DNA of 64,000 bases from Lysobacterales bacterium (GCA_019510125.1 JAEKKX010000016.1:62001-126000), one strand, 5' to 3'; shown: positions 11,249 through 22,020, counted from the stretch's first letter. The notes: generated by a model not told the origin, from the letters alone. Numbers and translations: made by a program.

Positions 11249-12259
11249 TCAGAACGCATCGTCGAACGCCACCGCGCCGCTGACGCCGACCTGGTAGGCC
11301 GAGACCCGGCGCTCGAAGAAGTTGGTCAGCTCCTGCACGTCCTGCAGGTCGAGGAACGGGAACGGGTTCTTCGCGCCGAACTCCGGCGCCAGCCCCAGCG
11401 CGGCCAGCCGCTGGTCGGCGACGTAGCGCAGGTACTGCTGCATCTCGGCGGGCGAAAGCCCGTTCACCCCCCCGGACAGCACGTCGTCCGCGAACGCGGC
11501 TTCGACCTCGATCGCCTCGTGCAGCATCCGGCGCACGTCGCGCTCCAGGCCGGCGTCGAACAGGCCGGGATCCTCCTGGCGCGCGGTGCGGATGACCTCG
11601 AAGGCGAAGGCCATGTGCCCGGATTCGTCGCGGAACACCCAGTTGGTGCCCGCGGCGAGGCCGGGCAGCAGGCCGCGCGAACGCAGGAACCAGACGTAGG
11701 CGAACGCGGCGAAGAAGAACAGCCCCTCGATGCAGCAGGCGAAGCAGATCAGGTTGAGCAGGAACCGCCGTCGCTGTTCGCGGGTGTCGAGCCGGTCGAG
11801 CGACTGCACCGAATCCATCCAGCGGAAGCAGAAATCGGCCTTGGCGCGGATCGACGGGATGGTCTCGATCGCGGCGAAGGCCGCGTTGCGACGCTGCGGG
11901 TCGGGGATGTAGGCGTCGAGCAGGGTGAGGTAGAACTGCACGTGCAGCGCTTCCTCGTACAACTGGCGCGACAGGTACATCCGCGCTTCCGGCGCGTTGA
12001 CGTGCCGGTACAGGTTGAGCACGAGGTTGTTGGCGACGATGCTGTCGCCGGTCGCGAAGAACGCGACCAGGCGCTCGATCAGGTGGCGATCGGCCGGTGC
12101 CAGTTTGTGCTGGAGGTCGTTGAGGTCGATGCCGAAATCGATCTCCTCCACCGTCCAGGTGTTGCGGATCGCGTCGCGATACATCTCGTAGAAGGCCGGG
12201 TAGCGCATCGGCCGCAGGGTGAGCGCGAAGCCGGGATCGAGCAGATGGGGCGTGGTCAT
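11249..12259 (-). CDS. nrdB: Class Ia ribonucleotide reductase beta subunit
   Basis: Radical-generating subunit of aerobic ribonucleotide reductase, partner of NrdA. The 336 residues show the ferritin-like helices with metal ligands and the radical tyrosine: LYEEALHVQFY carries Glu, His and the Tyr equivalent to E. coli Y122; CIEGLFFFAAF and FRDESGHMAF carry the later Glu and Glu/His ligands. The open frame extends upstream through a repeat, but MTTPHLLDPGFALTL at 12259 is the natural start. It follows nrdA by about 170 bases, filled by repeat sequence, and is presumably co-transcribed with it under NrdR control. Confidence 0.93.
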   Translation of the reverse strand: MTTPHLLDPGFALTLRPMRYPAFYEMYRDAIRNTWTVEEIDFGIDLNDLQHKLAPADRHLIERLVAFFATGDSIVANNLVLNLYRHVNAPEARMYLSRQLYEEALHVQFYLTLLDAYIPDPQRRNAAFAAIETIPSIRAKADFCFRWMDSVQSLDRLDTREQRRRFLLNLICFACCIEGLFFFAAFAYVWFLRSRGLLPGLAAGTNWVFRDESGHMAFAFEVIRTARQEDPGLFDAGLERDVRRMLHEAIEVEAAFADDVLSGGVNGLSPAEMQQYLRYVADQRLAALGLAPEFGAKNPFPFLDLQDVQELTNFFERRVSAYQVGVSGAVAFDDAF

Positions 12260-12267
12260 GGGGGAAT

Positions 12268-12311
12268 TCCTCTCCCGCCCCCGCGCGCGGGGGAGGGTTG
12301 GGGTGGGGGCA
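12268..12311. repeat. GC-rich intergenic palindromic repeat (nrdA-nrdB spacer)
   Basis: Begins TCCTCTCCCGCCCCCGCG and continues GGGGGAGGGTTGGGGTGGGG. It lies directly upstream of the nrdB start, and a related hairpin (CCTTCCCCGCACGCGGGGGAAGG, near 12384-12408) follows in the same spacer. A folded element between nrdA and nrdB may set the ratio of the two subunits. Confidence 0.55.
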
Positions 12312-12428
12312 GAGGGATGGGGTGGGAGGTAGCGGGCCGGGAGTGAGGTGGCGGAATGGATGCGGATCGACGCCCTCATCCCGGCCTTCCCCGCACGCGG
12401 GGGAAGGCGCACGGCAGGGCGCGAAGCG

Positions 12429-14885
12429 CTACTGGCAGGCCTCGCAGGCCTCCGGGTTCTCCAGCGAGCAGGCCAGCGCCTCCTGCGGGGTGTAGGCCGG
12501 CTGCGCGGCGACGGTGGCCTTGGCGATGCGCGTCGCCGGGCGCGAGCGCAGGTAGTAGGTCGTCTTCAGCCCCGCCTTCCAGGCGTACATGTACATCGAC
12601 GACAGGCGGCCGATGTTCGGGCTTTCCATGAACAGGTTCAGCGACTGCGACTGGTCGATGTACGGCCCGCGCGCGGCGGCGAGGTCGATCAGCGCCTTCT
12701 GCGGCAGCTCCCACGCGGTGCGATACACCGACTTCAGCACGTCCGGAAGGCCGTCGATGCCCTGCACCGAGCCTTCGGCGAGCTTGATCGCGTCGCGGGT
12801 GGCCTCGGTCCACAACCCCAGGCGCTTGAGTTCCCACACCAGATAGCGGTTGATCTGCAGGAAATCGCCCGACAGCGTCTCGCGCTTGAACAGGTTGCTC
12901 ACCTGCGGCTCGATGCACTCGTAGCAGCCGGCGATGGACGCGATCGTCGCCGTCGGCGCGATCGCGATCAGCAGCGCATTGCGCAGGCCGTGCGCGGCGA
13001 CGCGCGACTTCAGCGCGGCCCAGGCCGCCTGCTCCGACGGTGTCGTGCCCCACAGGTCGAACTGCAGCGCGCCGAGCGCGGCGCGGGTGTCCGCGTAGGC
13101 CGGATGCGCGCCGTGGCGCTCGGCCAGTTCGCAGGAGGTCTCCAGCGCATGCAGGTAGATGCGCTCGGCGATGCGCGTCGACAGCGCCAGCGCCTCGGCC
13201 GAATCGAACGGCAGGCGCATGCGGAAGAACACGTCCTGCAGGCCCATCACCCCCAGTCCGACCGGCCGCCAGCGCAGGTTGGAGCGGCGCGCGGATTCGA
13301 TCGGATAGAAGTTGAGGTCGATCACGCGGTCGAGCTGGCGCACGGCCACGCGCACGGTCTCGGCGAGCTTGTCGAAGTCGAAGTACGCGGCGCCGCGTTC
13401 GTCTTCCGCGACGTGCTGGGAGAGATTCACCGAACCGAGGTTGCACACCGCGGTTTCCTCCGCCGAGGTGACTTCCAGGATCTCGGTGCACAGGTTCGAC
13501 AGGTGCACGGTGCGGCCGGGGCCGACCTGGTTGCAGGTGCGGTTCGACGCGTCCTTGAAGGTCATCCAGCCGTTGCCGGTCTCGCCGAGCACCTTCATCA
13601 TCCGCGCGTACAGCTCCCTGGCCTTGACCGTGCGCGCGGCCAGGCCCTGCCGCTCGGCCTGCGTGTAGGCCTGCTCGAAGGCTTCGCCCCAGAGGTCGAC
13701 GAACTCGGGGACACGGTTAGGATCGAACAGCGACCAGTCGCCGTCGGCCTCGACCCGACGCATGAACAGGTCCGGCACCCAGTTGGCGAGATTGAGGTTG
13801 TGGGTGCGGCGCATCTCGTCGCCGGTGTTGTCGCGCAGTTCGAGGAACTCCTCGATGTCCGCGTGCCAGGTTTCGAGGTAGATGCAGGCCGCGCCCTTGC
13901 GCTTGCCGCCCTGGTTCACCGCCGCGACCGAGGCGTCGAGGGTCTTCAGCCACGGCACGATGCCGTTGCTGCGCCCGTTGGTGCTGCGGATCAGCGCGCC
14001 GCGCGAGCGGATGCGCGAATACGACTGGCCGATGCCGCCGGAGAACTTCGACAGTTGCGCGACGTCGCCGTAGCGCGCGTAGATGTCGGCCAGCGAATCG
14101 CGTGGCGAGTCCAGCAGGAAGCACGACGACAGTTGCTCGTGGCGGGTGCCGGCGTTGAACAGCGTCGGCGAGCTGGGGAGGTAGTCCAGCGACGACATCA
14201 GCCGGTAGAGCTCGAGCGCTTCGCCCGGGGTGTCGGTCAGCGACGCCGCGATGCGCATGAAGAAGTGCTGCGGCGTCTCGATCACGCTGCGGCGCACGGG
14301 ATGGCGCAGCAGGTAGCGGTCGTAGAGCGTGCGCAGGCCGAAGTATTCGAAGCGCCGCGTCTGCGCGACGTCGATGGCGTCGTTGAACTTGCGCGCATGG
14401 GTTTCGACGACCTGGCGCACGCGGTCGTTGATCAGGCCCAGCGCCGCGCCCAGCGCGATCGACTGCGAGAACGAATGCACGCCCTGCCCCGCCACTTCCT
14501 TGTCGATGCAGCCCGAGAGCAGGCGCGCGGCGAGGCGCGCGTACTGCGGTTCGTCGGCGGTGAACGCGGCCGCGGTGCGGATCGACAGTTCGTCGAGTTC
14601 GCGCGTGGTCGCACCGTCGTAGATGCCGGCGATGGTCTTGAGCGCGACGCGCATCGGATCGATGTCGTCCAGGCCCTCGCAGCAGCGCTGCACCGCGCGC
14701 ACGATCTTGCCCACGTCGACCGGCTCGCGCCGTCCGTCGCGCTTGGTGATGGTCATGGTGCCGGGCGCGTGCGGCGGGGTCAGGGCGAAGCCGGCCTGTG
14801 CGACGGCGGGCGACGGCGCGGGCGCTGCGGGGATGGCGCGCGTCGTGCTCTCGACGGCGTCCAGAAGGGTGGTCTCGGTGGTCAT
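12429..14885 (-). CDS. nrdA: Class Ia ribonucleotide reductase alpha subunit
   Basis: Catalytic subunit that reduces ribonucleoside diphosphates. The 818 residues begin with a variable stretch rich in Ala and Pro, then an ATP-cone (MTITKRDGRREPVDVGKIVR, about 44-63) for activity control. The barrel carries the substrate-reducing Cys in SSCFLLD, the radical Cys and Glu in LSNLCTEILE, and the partner Cys in TAVCNLGSVNL; the C-terminal redox pair is CEAC. Start 14885 has GGGAGAG just upstream. The gene has an unusually long leader (about 450 bases) back to a pair of NrdR-type boxes, with a large stem-loop between. Confidence 0.95.
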   Translation of the reverse strand: MTTETTLLDAVESTTRAIPAAPAPSPAVAQAGFALTPPHAPGTMTITKRDGRREPVDVGKIVRAVQRCCEGLDDIDPMRVALKTIAGIYDGATTRELDELSIRTAAAFTADEPQYARLAARLLSGCIDKEVAGQGVHSFSQSIALGAALGLINDRVRQVVETHARKFNDAIDVAQTRRFEYFGLRTLYDRYLLRHPVRRSVIETPQHFFMRIAASLTDTPGEALELYRLMSSLDYLPSSPTLFNAGTRHEQLSSCFLLDSPRDSLADIYARYGDVAQLSKFSGGIGQSYSRIRSRGALIRSTNGRSNGIVPWLKTLDASVAAVNQGGKRKGAACIYLETWHADIEEFLELRDNTGDEMRRTHNLNLANWVPDLFMRRVEADGDWSLFDPNRVPEFVDLWGEAFEQAYTQAERQGLAARTVKARELYARMMKVLGETGNGWMTFKDASNRTCNQVGPGRTVHLSNLCTEILEVTSAEETAVCNLGSVNLSQHVAEDERGAAYFDFDKLAETVRVAVRQLDRVIDLNFYPIESARRSNLRWRPVGLGVMGLQDVFFRMRLPFDSAEALALSTRIAERIYLHALETSCELAERHGAHPAYADTRAALGALQFDLWGTTPSEQAAWAALKSRVAAHGLRNALLIAIAPTATIASIAGCYECIEPQVSNLFKRETLSGDFLQINRYLVWELKRLGLWTEATRDAIKLAEGSVQGIDGLPDVLKSVYRTAWELPQKALIDLAAARGPYIDQSQSLNLFMESPNIGRLSSMYMYAWKAGLKTTYYLRSRPATRIAKATVAAQPAYTPQEALACSLENPEACEACQ

Positions 14886-15061
14886 GCATCTCTCCCGGTG
14901 GCGAATGGAGAGAAAGCGAAAGCGGTGGATCGCACGCCGTCCGGCCCGCACTGGCCGGATCGGACGCCCGCGACGGCACCGGCCCTCGCCCCCTCGGGCG
15001 AGCCTGCGTCGACGCGGAAGACGGGATCGAATGCGGCGCGCCGCCCGGGAGGGCGCACGGA

Positions 15062-15127
15062 CTGCCTCGACCTGCGCTCCCCGCGGAGACGGTTGGCCAG
15101 ACGACGCAGTTGCGCCGGTCGAGGCAG
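15062..15127 (-). ncRNA. Candidate structured leader element of nrdA
   Basis: CTGCCTCGACC (15062-15072) and GGTCGAGGCAG (15117-15127) form a perfect 11-bp stem, extended after one mismatch by a GCGC/GCGC pairing, enclosing about 35 bases with further pairing potential (CTGCG/CGCAG). A second small palindrome, GCGACC-GT-GGTCGC, lies at 15148-15161. The element sits in the presumed 5' untranslated region of nrdA, with no open frame worth calling over it. Whether it acts as an RNA switch, an attenuator or nothing is unknown. Confidence 0.45.
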
Positions 15128-15337
15128 GTCTTCGGGCTTGCGGGCGCGCGACCGTGGTCGCACCTACTGCGCGTCGCTTCCCGGCGGCCCGTTGCGGGCG
15201 AAGCCAGTGCCATTGACGCGGGTCGTTCCCGGTTACCGCTGCGGGGCAGCCCCGGAATTGGCGTCGGACCGAAGTCGTCCACCGCACCGGGTTCCCATTT
15301 CAGCCCGCTCCAGGCGAGGAGCAGGCACCATCGACGG

Positions 15338-15385
15338 GCACAACATAATGGGCACGCCGAACGAGGTCAACACTAAATATGGTTG
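15338..15385 (-). promoter_or_regulatory. Paired NrdR boxes upstream of nrdA
   Basis: On the minus strand, CAACCATATTTAGTGT (15385-15370) matches about 12 of 16 positions of the NrdR box consensus ACACWATATATWGTGT. A weaker copy, GCCCATTATGTTGTGC (15353-15338), matches about 11. Their centres are 32 bases apart, the spacing typical of tandem NrdR boxes. NrdR represses nrd genes when dATP is plentiful. The region 14886-15551 otherwise holds the nrdA leader and the sucD terminator. Confidence 0.65.
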
Positions 15386-15498
15386 TCGCGGGGCTTGAGA
15401 GCCTGCCTCGCACCGGGCGGCGCCGGGCTTGCCGCTGCGCTGCGCCGCGATCGATCCCGGGCGCGACGCGATCGCGTGGCAACCGTCGGCCTGAAACG

Positions 15499-15526
15499 CG
15501 GAAGGCCGCCCGGGGGCGGCCTTCCG
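15499..15526 (-). terminator. Terminator of sucCD
   Basis: A perfect 12-bp stem (arms beginning CGGAAGGCCGCC) with loop CGGG, 25 bases past the sucD stop on the minus strand and followed in that direction by GCGTTTCAGG. It separates sucCD from the nrdA promoter region. Confidence 0.75.
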
Positions 15527-15551
15527 AAGCGAACGCCGAAGCGGCCTGGCG

Positions 15552-16427
<876 letters not shown>

Positions 16428-16452
16428 GAGTTTGGAATCCTGGGATTTTGAG

Positions 16453-16564
16453 CCCCTCTCCCTCGATGGGAGAGGGGTTGGGGAGAGGGTGCGGGCGGCG
16501 GCCTGTCGACCGTCGCGCCCCCTCTCCCGCCCTTCGGGCACCCTCTCCCACGAGGGGAGAGGGC
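16453..16564. repeat. Two palindromic repeat copies between sucC and sucD
   Basis: Two neighbouring inverted repeats: 16453-16491 (CCCCTCTCCCTCGATGGGAG and then AGGGGTTGGGGAGAGGG) and 16518-16564 (CCCCCTCTCCCGCCCTTCGG, then CACCCTCTCCCACGAGGGGA). The motif pair TTGGGGAGAGGGTG / CACCCTCTCCC is in opposite orientation in the two copies, so the whole segment can fold as a doublet. It lies inside the sucCD operon. Confidence 0.65.
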
Positions 16565-16570
16565 ACAAGA

Positions 16571-17734
16571 TCAGGCGGCGACCGCCGCGACGGCCTTCTT
16601 GGCGCCGTCGTTGATGTCGTCGGCCGGGATGATGGCGAGGCCGGAGTTCTTGAGGATCTCCTTGCCCAGTTCGACGTTGGTGCCTTCCAGGCGCACGATC
16701 ACCGGCACCTTCACGTCGACCTCCTTCACCGCGGCGATGATGCCCTCGGCGATCATGTCGCAGCGGACGATGCCGCCGAAGATGTTGACGAAGATCGCCT
16801 TCACGTCCGGGTCGCGCAGGATCAGCTTGAACGCCTCGGTCACGCGCTCCTTGTTGGCGCCGCCGCCGACGTCGAGGAAGTTCGCAGGCTCGCCGCCGTT
16901 GAGCTTGATCACGTCCATCGTCGCCATCGCGAGGCCGGCGCCGTTCACCATGCAGCCGATGTTGCCGTCCATGGTGACGTAGTTGAGGTCGTGCTGGCTG
17001 GCCAGCACCTCGGTCTCGTCTTCCTGGCGGATGTCGCGCATCGCGGCCAGTTCCGGATGGCGGAAGGTCGCGTTGTCGTCGGAGTTGATCTTGCCGTCGA
17101 GCACGGCGAGGTCGCCGTTGGTGAGGATGGCGAGCGGGTTGAGCTCGACCAGCGCCAGGTCCTTCTCGTTGAACAGGCGGAACAGGCCGAGCATGATCTT
17201 GGTGAGCTGGCCGACCTGCTTGGCGTTGAGGCCGAGCGCGAAGCCCATGTCGCGGCACTGGTACGGCTGCAGGCCCTGGACGTAGTTGACGTGCAGGGTC
17301 TTGATCGCGTCGGGATTCTCGACCGCGGTCTTCTCGATCTCGACGCCGCCGTCGGCGGAGGCGATGAAGGTGACGGTCTTGCTGCTGCGGTCGACCAGCA
17401 CCGACAGGTACAGCTCCTGCGCGATGTCGGTGGCCTGGGTCACCAGCACGCTGTCGACCGGCAGGGCGACGCCGGCGGACTGGTAGGTGGCCATCTTCGT
17501 GCCGAGCATGCCCTTGGCGTACTCACGGACCTCGTCGAGGGTCTTGGCGAGCTTGACGCCGCCGGCCTTGCCGCGGCCGCCCGCGTGGATCTGGGCCTTG
17601 ACGACCCAGAAATCGCCGCCGATGGCCTTGGCCGCATCGACGGCCTCCTCCGGGGTGCGCGCGACGCGCCCGGCCGGGACTGCGATGCCGTATTCGGCAA
17701 ACAACTGCTTCGCCTGGTATTCGTGGAAGTTCAT
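16571..17734 (-). CDS. sucC: Succinyl-CoA synthetase beta subunit
   Basis: Nucleotide- and succinate-binding subunit of succinyl-CoA synthetase. The 387 residues match E. coli SucC (388) and start [17 protein letters not shown]. An ATP-grasp domain ([17 protein letters not shown] near residues 48-64, [10 protein letters not shown] with the metal-binding Glu/Asn) precedes the CoA-ligase domain ([29 protein letters not shown]). It leads sucCD, divergent from pilS with about 200 bases between the genes. Confidence 0.97.
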   Translation of the reverse strand: MNFHEYQAKQLFAEYGIAVPAGRVARTPEEAVDAAKAIGGDFWVVKAQIHAGGRGKAGGVKLAKTLDEVREYAKGMLGTKMATYQSAGVALPVDSVLVTQATDIAQELYLSVLVDRSSKTVTFIASADGGVEIEKTAVENPDAIKTLHVNYVQGLQPYQCRDMGFALGLNAKQVGQLTKIMLGLFRLFNEKDLALVELNPLAILTNGDLAVLDGKINSDDNATFRHPELAAMRDIRQEDETEVLASQHDLNYVTMDGNIGCMVNGAGLAMATMDVIKLNGGEPANFLDVGGGANKERVTEAFKLILRDPDVKAIFVNIFGGIVRCDMIAEGIIAAVKEVDVKVPVIVRLEGTNVELGKEILKNSGLAIIPADDINDGAKKAVAAVAA

Positions 17735-17938
17735 GTCGGTTCCTGCGGGGAAGGGCGAACCGCACCGGGTGCGGTCGGCCGCGCCGCCATGGACGCCGGG
17801 AGTCGGCGAAACGGGGCGCGGACAGCTTGCTATTCTCGCCGATGCGCCGGGTCCGGGCCAGCCCGGACCATGGTCGAACCGGCGCGCAGGCGGGTTCGCC
17901 CCCTATACTCCCGGCAGCTTCCCCATGGATTCCGGCGT

Positions 17939-19540
17939 TTGAGCCCAGCCCACGCTTCCCCTTCGCCGGCCCAGGACTACGCCAGGCGCGAGCTGTACCT
18001 GTTCGCGCTGTACCGGGTGCTGGAAGCCGGGCTGCTGGCGCTGCTGGTCTTCGGGCCGGTCGCCGCGCTCCAGCCCCGGGAGGATCACGAACTGCTGGTC
18101 GGGGTGGTCACCGCCGGCTACCTGGCCGCGGCGGTCGTCCTGCTGCTGCAGGCCCGGCGCGCGCGGACCACCCTCGCGCCGACGCTGGTCGGGGTCGGGG
18201 TGGACATCGTCGTGGCCTCGATCGTCGCCCACGCGGTGCCGCCGGCCGCTTCCGGCGTGGCCCTGATGCTGCTGTTCAACGTCGGCTCGGCCGCGCTGCT
18301 GCTGCCGCTGCGGCTGGGCCTCGGGGTGGCGGTCCTGGCCGCGGCCGGGCTCGGCGCCGCCTATCTGTGGACCCTGCTGATCGAACAGCAGACGCCGCGG
18401 CCGATGGCCGAGCTGATGATGTTCACGGTCAGCTTCCTCGCGATCGCCACCCTCACCCACCAGTTGCGCCTGCAGATGCGCGCGACCGAGGCCCTGGCCG
18501 AGCGCCGCGGCGCCGAGGCGGTGCGGCTCGCCGAGGTCAACGAGCTGATCATCCGGCGGATGCGCACCGGGGTGCTGCTGGTCGACCGCGAGGCGGAGAT
18601 CAAGCTGGCGAACGAGGCCGCGATGCTGCTGCTGGGCGAGGGCGCGGCGGGCACAGGGCGGCTGGTCGAGGCCGCGCCCGAACTGGCCCTGCGCCTCAGC
18701 GAATGGCTGCGCAACGGCCTGCCCAACGACACCCCGCTGCGGCTGGGCAACGACCAGTTCGAGGTCGTGCCCCGCTTCGCGCGGCTGTTCGCCAAGGGCG
18801 ACGACACCCTGATCTTCCTGGACGACACGTCGCTGGTCTCGCGGCGCGCCGAGTCGCTGACCCTGACCGCGATGGGCCGGTTCTCGGCCAGCCTCGCCCA
18901 CGAGATCCGCAACCCGCTGGCGGCGATCAGCTATGCCGCGCAGTTGCTGGAGGAGTCGCGCGACCTGCCCGACGGCGACCGCCGGATGGTCCAGATCATC
19001 CACCAGCAGTGCATGCGCACCAACAGCATCGTCGAGAGCGTGCTGGGCCTGGCGCGGCGCGAGCGCGCGACCGCCGAGCACGTCGAGCTGGTCGGGTTCC
19101 TGCGCAATTTCATCGACGAATTCCGGCAGAGCGTGCCGGACGAGACCGATAACGTCGCGCTGGCCGCGCCGCAGCCGCTGGTGCCGGCGCTGATCGACCC
19201 GCGCCACCTGCACCAGATCGTCACCGCGCTGGTCCAGAACGCCCGCCGCCACGGCCACCTGCCGGGGGAGGCGGCGCGGATCACCCTGCACGCCTACCGG
19301 CTCGACGATGCCCCGGTCATCGACGTGATCGATCGCGGCCCCGGCATCCCCGATGCGGTGGTGGCCCAGTTGTTCCGGCCGTTCTTCACCACCTCCGAAC
19401 ACGGCACCGGCCTGGGCCTGTACATTGCCCGGGAGCTCTGCCGCGCCAACGGCGCCTCGCTCGAGCACGTCCCCCTGCCCGGCGGCGGCTGCTGTTTCCG
19501 GGTCACGATGCCCGGCCAGCACACGCTGCTGCCCGCCTGA
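17939..19540 (+). CDS. pilS: Type IV pilus sensor kinase PilS
   Basis: Membrane histidine kinase that phosphorylates PilR to control pilin transcription. The 533 residues have six hydrophobic segments in the first 190 (for example LYRVLEAGLLALLVFGPVAA and LLFNVGSAALLLPLRLGL), a PAS-like region around RMRTGVLLVDREAEIKLANE, the HisKA H-box SLAHEIRNPLAAISY near residue 320, and an ATPase domain with VQNARRHGHLPG, DRGPGIPDAV and GTGLGLYIARELC. No ATG precedes the first membrane segment in frame; TTG at 17939 gives the expected length, with TATACT at 17904-17909 as a possible -10. Confidence 0.92.
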   Translation: MSPAHASPSPAQDYARRELYLFALYRVLEAGLLALLVFGPVAALQPREDHELLVGVVTAGYLAAAVVLLLQARRARTTLAPTLVGVGVDIVVASIVAHAVPPAASGVALMLLFNVGSAALLLPLRLGLGVAVLAAAGLGAAYLWTLLIEQQTPRPMAELMMFTVSFLAIATLTHQLRLQMRATEALAERRGAEAVRLAEVNELIIRRMRTGVLLVDREAEIKLANEAAMLLLGEGAAGTGRLVEAAPELALRLSEWLRNGLPNDTPLRLGNDQFEVVPRFARLFAKGDDTLIFLDDTSLVSRRAESLTLTAMGRFSASLAHEIRNPLAAISYAAQLLEESRDLPDGDRRMVQIIHQQCMRTNSIVESVLGLARRERATAEHVELVGFLRNFIDEFRQSVPDETDNVALAAPQPLVPALIDPRHLHQIVTALVQNARRHGHLPGEAARITLHAYRLDDAPVIDVIDRGPGIPDAVVAQLFRPFFTTSEHGTGLGLYIARELCRANGASLEHVPLPGGGCCFRVTMPGQHTLLPA

Positions 19541-19653
19541 TCGGCGACAGATCGGCGACACCTCGACGATAGAAAGCCTCTTCCGCCGCGATCGGATCGA
19601 AAATCGCTGTCGGAACTGCCCCATTCGGGCTAAAATTGACGCGGGAGGGCACT

Positions 19654-21069
19654 ATGGCCGAGCAACGCAGCGCGCTGATCGTCGACGACGAACACGACAT
19701 CCGCGAGCTTTTGGTGGTGACTTTGGGACGGATGGGGCTGCGCACCGACACCGCGCCGAACCTCGCCGTGGCCCGCGAAATGCTGAGTACGGTCGCCTAC
19801 GACCTGTGCCTGACCGACATGCGCCTGCCCGACGGTTCCGGCCTGGACTTGGTCTCGGAGATCGCCACCCGTTTCCCGACGACCCCGGTCGCGGTGATCA
19901 CCGCCTACGGCAACGTCGAGGCGGCGGTGGAGGCGCTGAAGAGCGGCGCCTTCGATTTCGTCACCAAGCCCGTGGACCTGACCGTGCTCCGCGGCCTCGT
20001 CCGCCAGGCGCTGGACCTCAACAGCAGCCGCCAGGCCAATCCCGAGGGCACCTTGCTGCTGCTCGGCGAATCCCCGGCGATGGTCGGCCTGCGCGAGACG
20101 ATCGCCAAGGTCGCCCGCAGCCAGGCGCCGGTGCACATCAGCGGCGAGTCGGGCACCGGCAAGGAACTGGTGGCGCGGACCATCCACGCCCAGGGCTCGC
20201 GCGCGGCGGGGCCGTTCATCCCGGTCAACTGCGGCGCGATCCCCGCCGAGCTGATGGAGAGCGAGTTCTTCGGCCACCGCAAGGGCAGCTTCACCGGCGC
20301 CCACACCGACAAGCAGGGCCTGTTCCAGGCCGCGGACGGCGGCACCCTGTTCCTGGACGAAGTGGCCGAACTGCCGCTGCCGATGCAGGTCAAGCTGCTG
20401 CGCGCGATCCAGGAGAAGACCGTCCGCCCGGTCGGCGCGAACGCCGAAGTGCCGGTGGACGTCCGCATCCTCTCGGCCACCCACAAGGACCTCAACGTCC
20501 TCGTCGCCGAAGGCAGCTTCCGCCACGACCTGTTCTACCGCATCAACGTCATCGAACTGGACGTGCCGCCGCTGCGCGAGCGCACCGGCGACCTGCCGCT
20601 GCTGTCGGACGCGATCCTCAAGCGCCTGGCCTACGCCATGAAGCGGCGCGCGCCCACGCTGTCGCCGGAGGCGGTGGCGGCGCTGGAGATCTATCCGTTC
20701 CCGGGCAACGTGCGCGAACTGGAGAACATCCTCGAGCGCGCGCTGGCGATGGCCGACGGCGAGGCGATCGACGCCCGCGATCTGCGGCTGCCCAGTTCCC
20801 CGCAGATCCTGCCGCAGGCCCCCGTCCAGACCATGGCGGCGCCGGCGCCGGCGATGGTCGCGGCGCCCCCCGCCGCGGCGGACCCGCGCGCGGCCAACCC
20901 CCGCGACACCAGCACCAGCGCCCTGCCCTCGTTCATCGAGGAGATCGAGCGCAACGCGATCCAGCAGGCGCTGCAGGAACATCGCTACAACAAGACCAAG
21001 ACCGCCGCCGCGCTGGGCATCACCTTCCGCGCCCTGCGCTACAAGCTGAAGAAGCTCGGCATCGAATGA
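19654..21069 (+). CDS. pilR: Type IV pilus response regulator PilR
   Basis: Sigma-54 activator of pilA. The 471 residues comprise a receiver domain with acidic pocket (VDDEHD) and phosphoacceptor Asp in [12 protein letters not shown] near residue 54, a central AAA+ domain with Walker A GESGTGKE near 165 and the sigma-54 contact loop GSFTGAH near 210, and a Fis-type C-terminal helix-turn-helix ([20 protein letters not shown]). A Pro/Ala-rich linker (about 390-425) precedes the HTH. ATG 19654 has GGAGGG 6 bases upstream; the open frame also begins at a TTG 18 bases earlier. Its likely target promoter is at 22021-22035. Confidence 0.95.
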   Translation: MAEQRSALIVDDEHDIRELLVVTLGRMGLRTDTAPNLAVAREMLSTVAYDLCLTDMRLPDGSGLDLVSEIATRFPTTPVAVITAYGNVEAAVEALKSGAFDFVTKPVDLTVLRGLVRQALDLNSSRQANPEGTLLLLGESPAMVGLRETIAKVARSQAPVHISGESGTGKELVARTIHAQGSRAAGPFIPVNCGAIPAELMESEFFGHRKGSFTGAHTDKQGLFQAADGGTLFLDEVAELPLPMQVKLLRAIQEKTVRPVGANAEVPVDVRILSATHKDLNVLVAEGSFRHDLFYRINVIELDVPPLRERTGDLPLLSDAILKRLAYAMKRRAPTLSPEAVAALEIYPFPGNVRELENILERALAMADGEAIDARDLRLPSSPQILPQAPVQTMAAPAPAMVAAPPAAADPRAANPRDTSTSALPSFIEEIERNAIQQALQEHRYNKTKTAAALGITFRALRYKLKKLGIE

Positions 21070-21148
21070 CCGACCCCGGGCGGACTTGCGTCCGCCCGGA
21101 GCGCTGCGCATCATCGCCGGCCGAGCCCCCCTTCGAGCCCGCGTCCGC

Positions 21149-21901
21149 ATGAACCGCTGGAAAGCCTCGGCGATCCACCTGCTGATCAGCTTCTGCGTGG
21201 TCGGCACCATCACCGGCCTGATCTACTTCCTCTGGTTCCCGCATGCGCTGATCCGCATCGCCGGCATGGACCGGCTGCTGGTGACGATGCTGTGCGTGGA
21301 CATCGTCGCCGGCCCGCTGTTGACCCTGATCGTGTTCAAGATCAACGATCTGCGGCAAACGCGCAGGGATCTGGCGGTAATCGGCCTTTTGCAAGCCGCC
21401 TTCATGGGCTATGCCCTGCACACGGCGTGGATCAGCCGGCCGGTGTTCCTGGTCTGGTCGGTCGATCAGATGTACCTGCTCTACGCCAACGACCTGGACG
21501 CCGAGGATCTCGCGCAGGCCAAGGCCCCGGGCGCGGACGATCTTTCCTGGTTCGGCCCGCGCCTGTTCGCCGTCACCCTGCCGAAGGAACACGAGGCCAA
21601 GGCCGCGATCTTCACCGACCTGATCGTCCGCCAGAAGGCGCTCGAGCGGCTGCCGGTGCACTATGGCCTGTACGCCGGGCAGCGCGACCGCATCCTCAAG
21701 GCTGCCGAGCCCGCGGTGCCTGCCTCCTTGCCAAAGTGGCAGTCCGCGACATCGCTGGCCTCGGCGATCGCCGAAACCGGCCGTCCTGCGGATGACCTGC
21801 GACTGGTTCCGATCCAGTCGGCGCGCGGCGCCTCGATGCTGCTGATCGACGCCCGGACGGGCGAACCCGTGCGCACCCTGGCCCCACCGCCCGCCCATTG
21901 A
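21149..21901 (+). CDS. TfpX/TfpZ-type pilin accessory protein
   Basis: A 250-residue inner-membrane protein of the type IV pilin accessory family (TfpX/TfpZ), which is encoded beside pilin genes and is needed for stable pilin display in Pseudomonas. The first 110 residues hold three to four membrane segments (SAIHLLISFCVVGTITGLIY, LLVTMLCVDIVAGPLLTLIV, LAVIGLLQAAFMGYALHTAW); the rest is periplasmic or cytoplasmic, ending in a Pro-rich tail. ATG 21149 was chosen since it begins MNRWKASAIHLLI just before the first membrane segment. It lies between pilR and pilA on the same strand. Confidence 0.8.
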   Translation: MNRWKASAIHLLISFCVVGTITGLIYFLWFPHALIRIAGMDRLLVTMLCVDIVAGPLLTLIVFKINDLRQTRRDLAVIGLLQAAFMGYALHTAWISRPVFLVWSVDQMYLLYANDLDAEDLAQAKAPGADDLSWFGPRLFAVTLPKEHEAKAAIFTDLIVRQKALERLPVHYGLYAGQRDRILKAAEPAVPASLPKWQSATSLASAIAETGRPADDLRLVPIQSARGASMLLIDARTGEPVRTLAPPPAH

Positions 21902-22020
21902 CCATGCTTTGCCGCAGCCGGGCAGGCACCTGACGTAGCGCGTCACTTTTGGCAACGGGCATTCTGTGAACCACGCACGAACGGCATCGCCGGACCGGGA
22001 ACTTGTCCGGTTCGGGAGAC

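Noticed and set aside
8990-12346. 1118-codon open frame antisense to nadE and nrdB
   Set aside because: It runs through two genes and the spacer between them, with His/Arg/Gln-rich low-information sequence. An antisense shadow.
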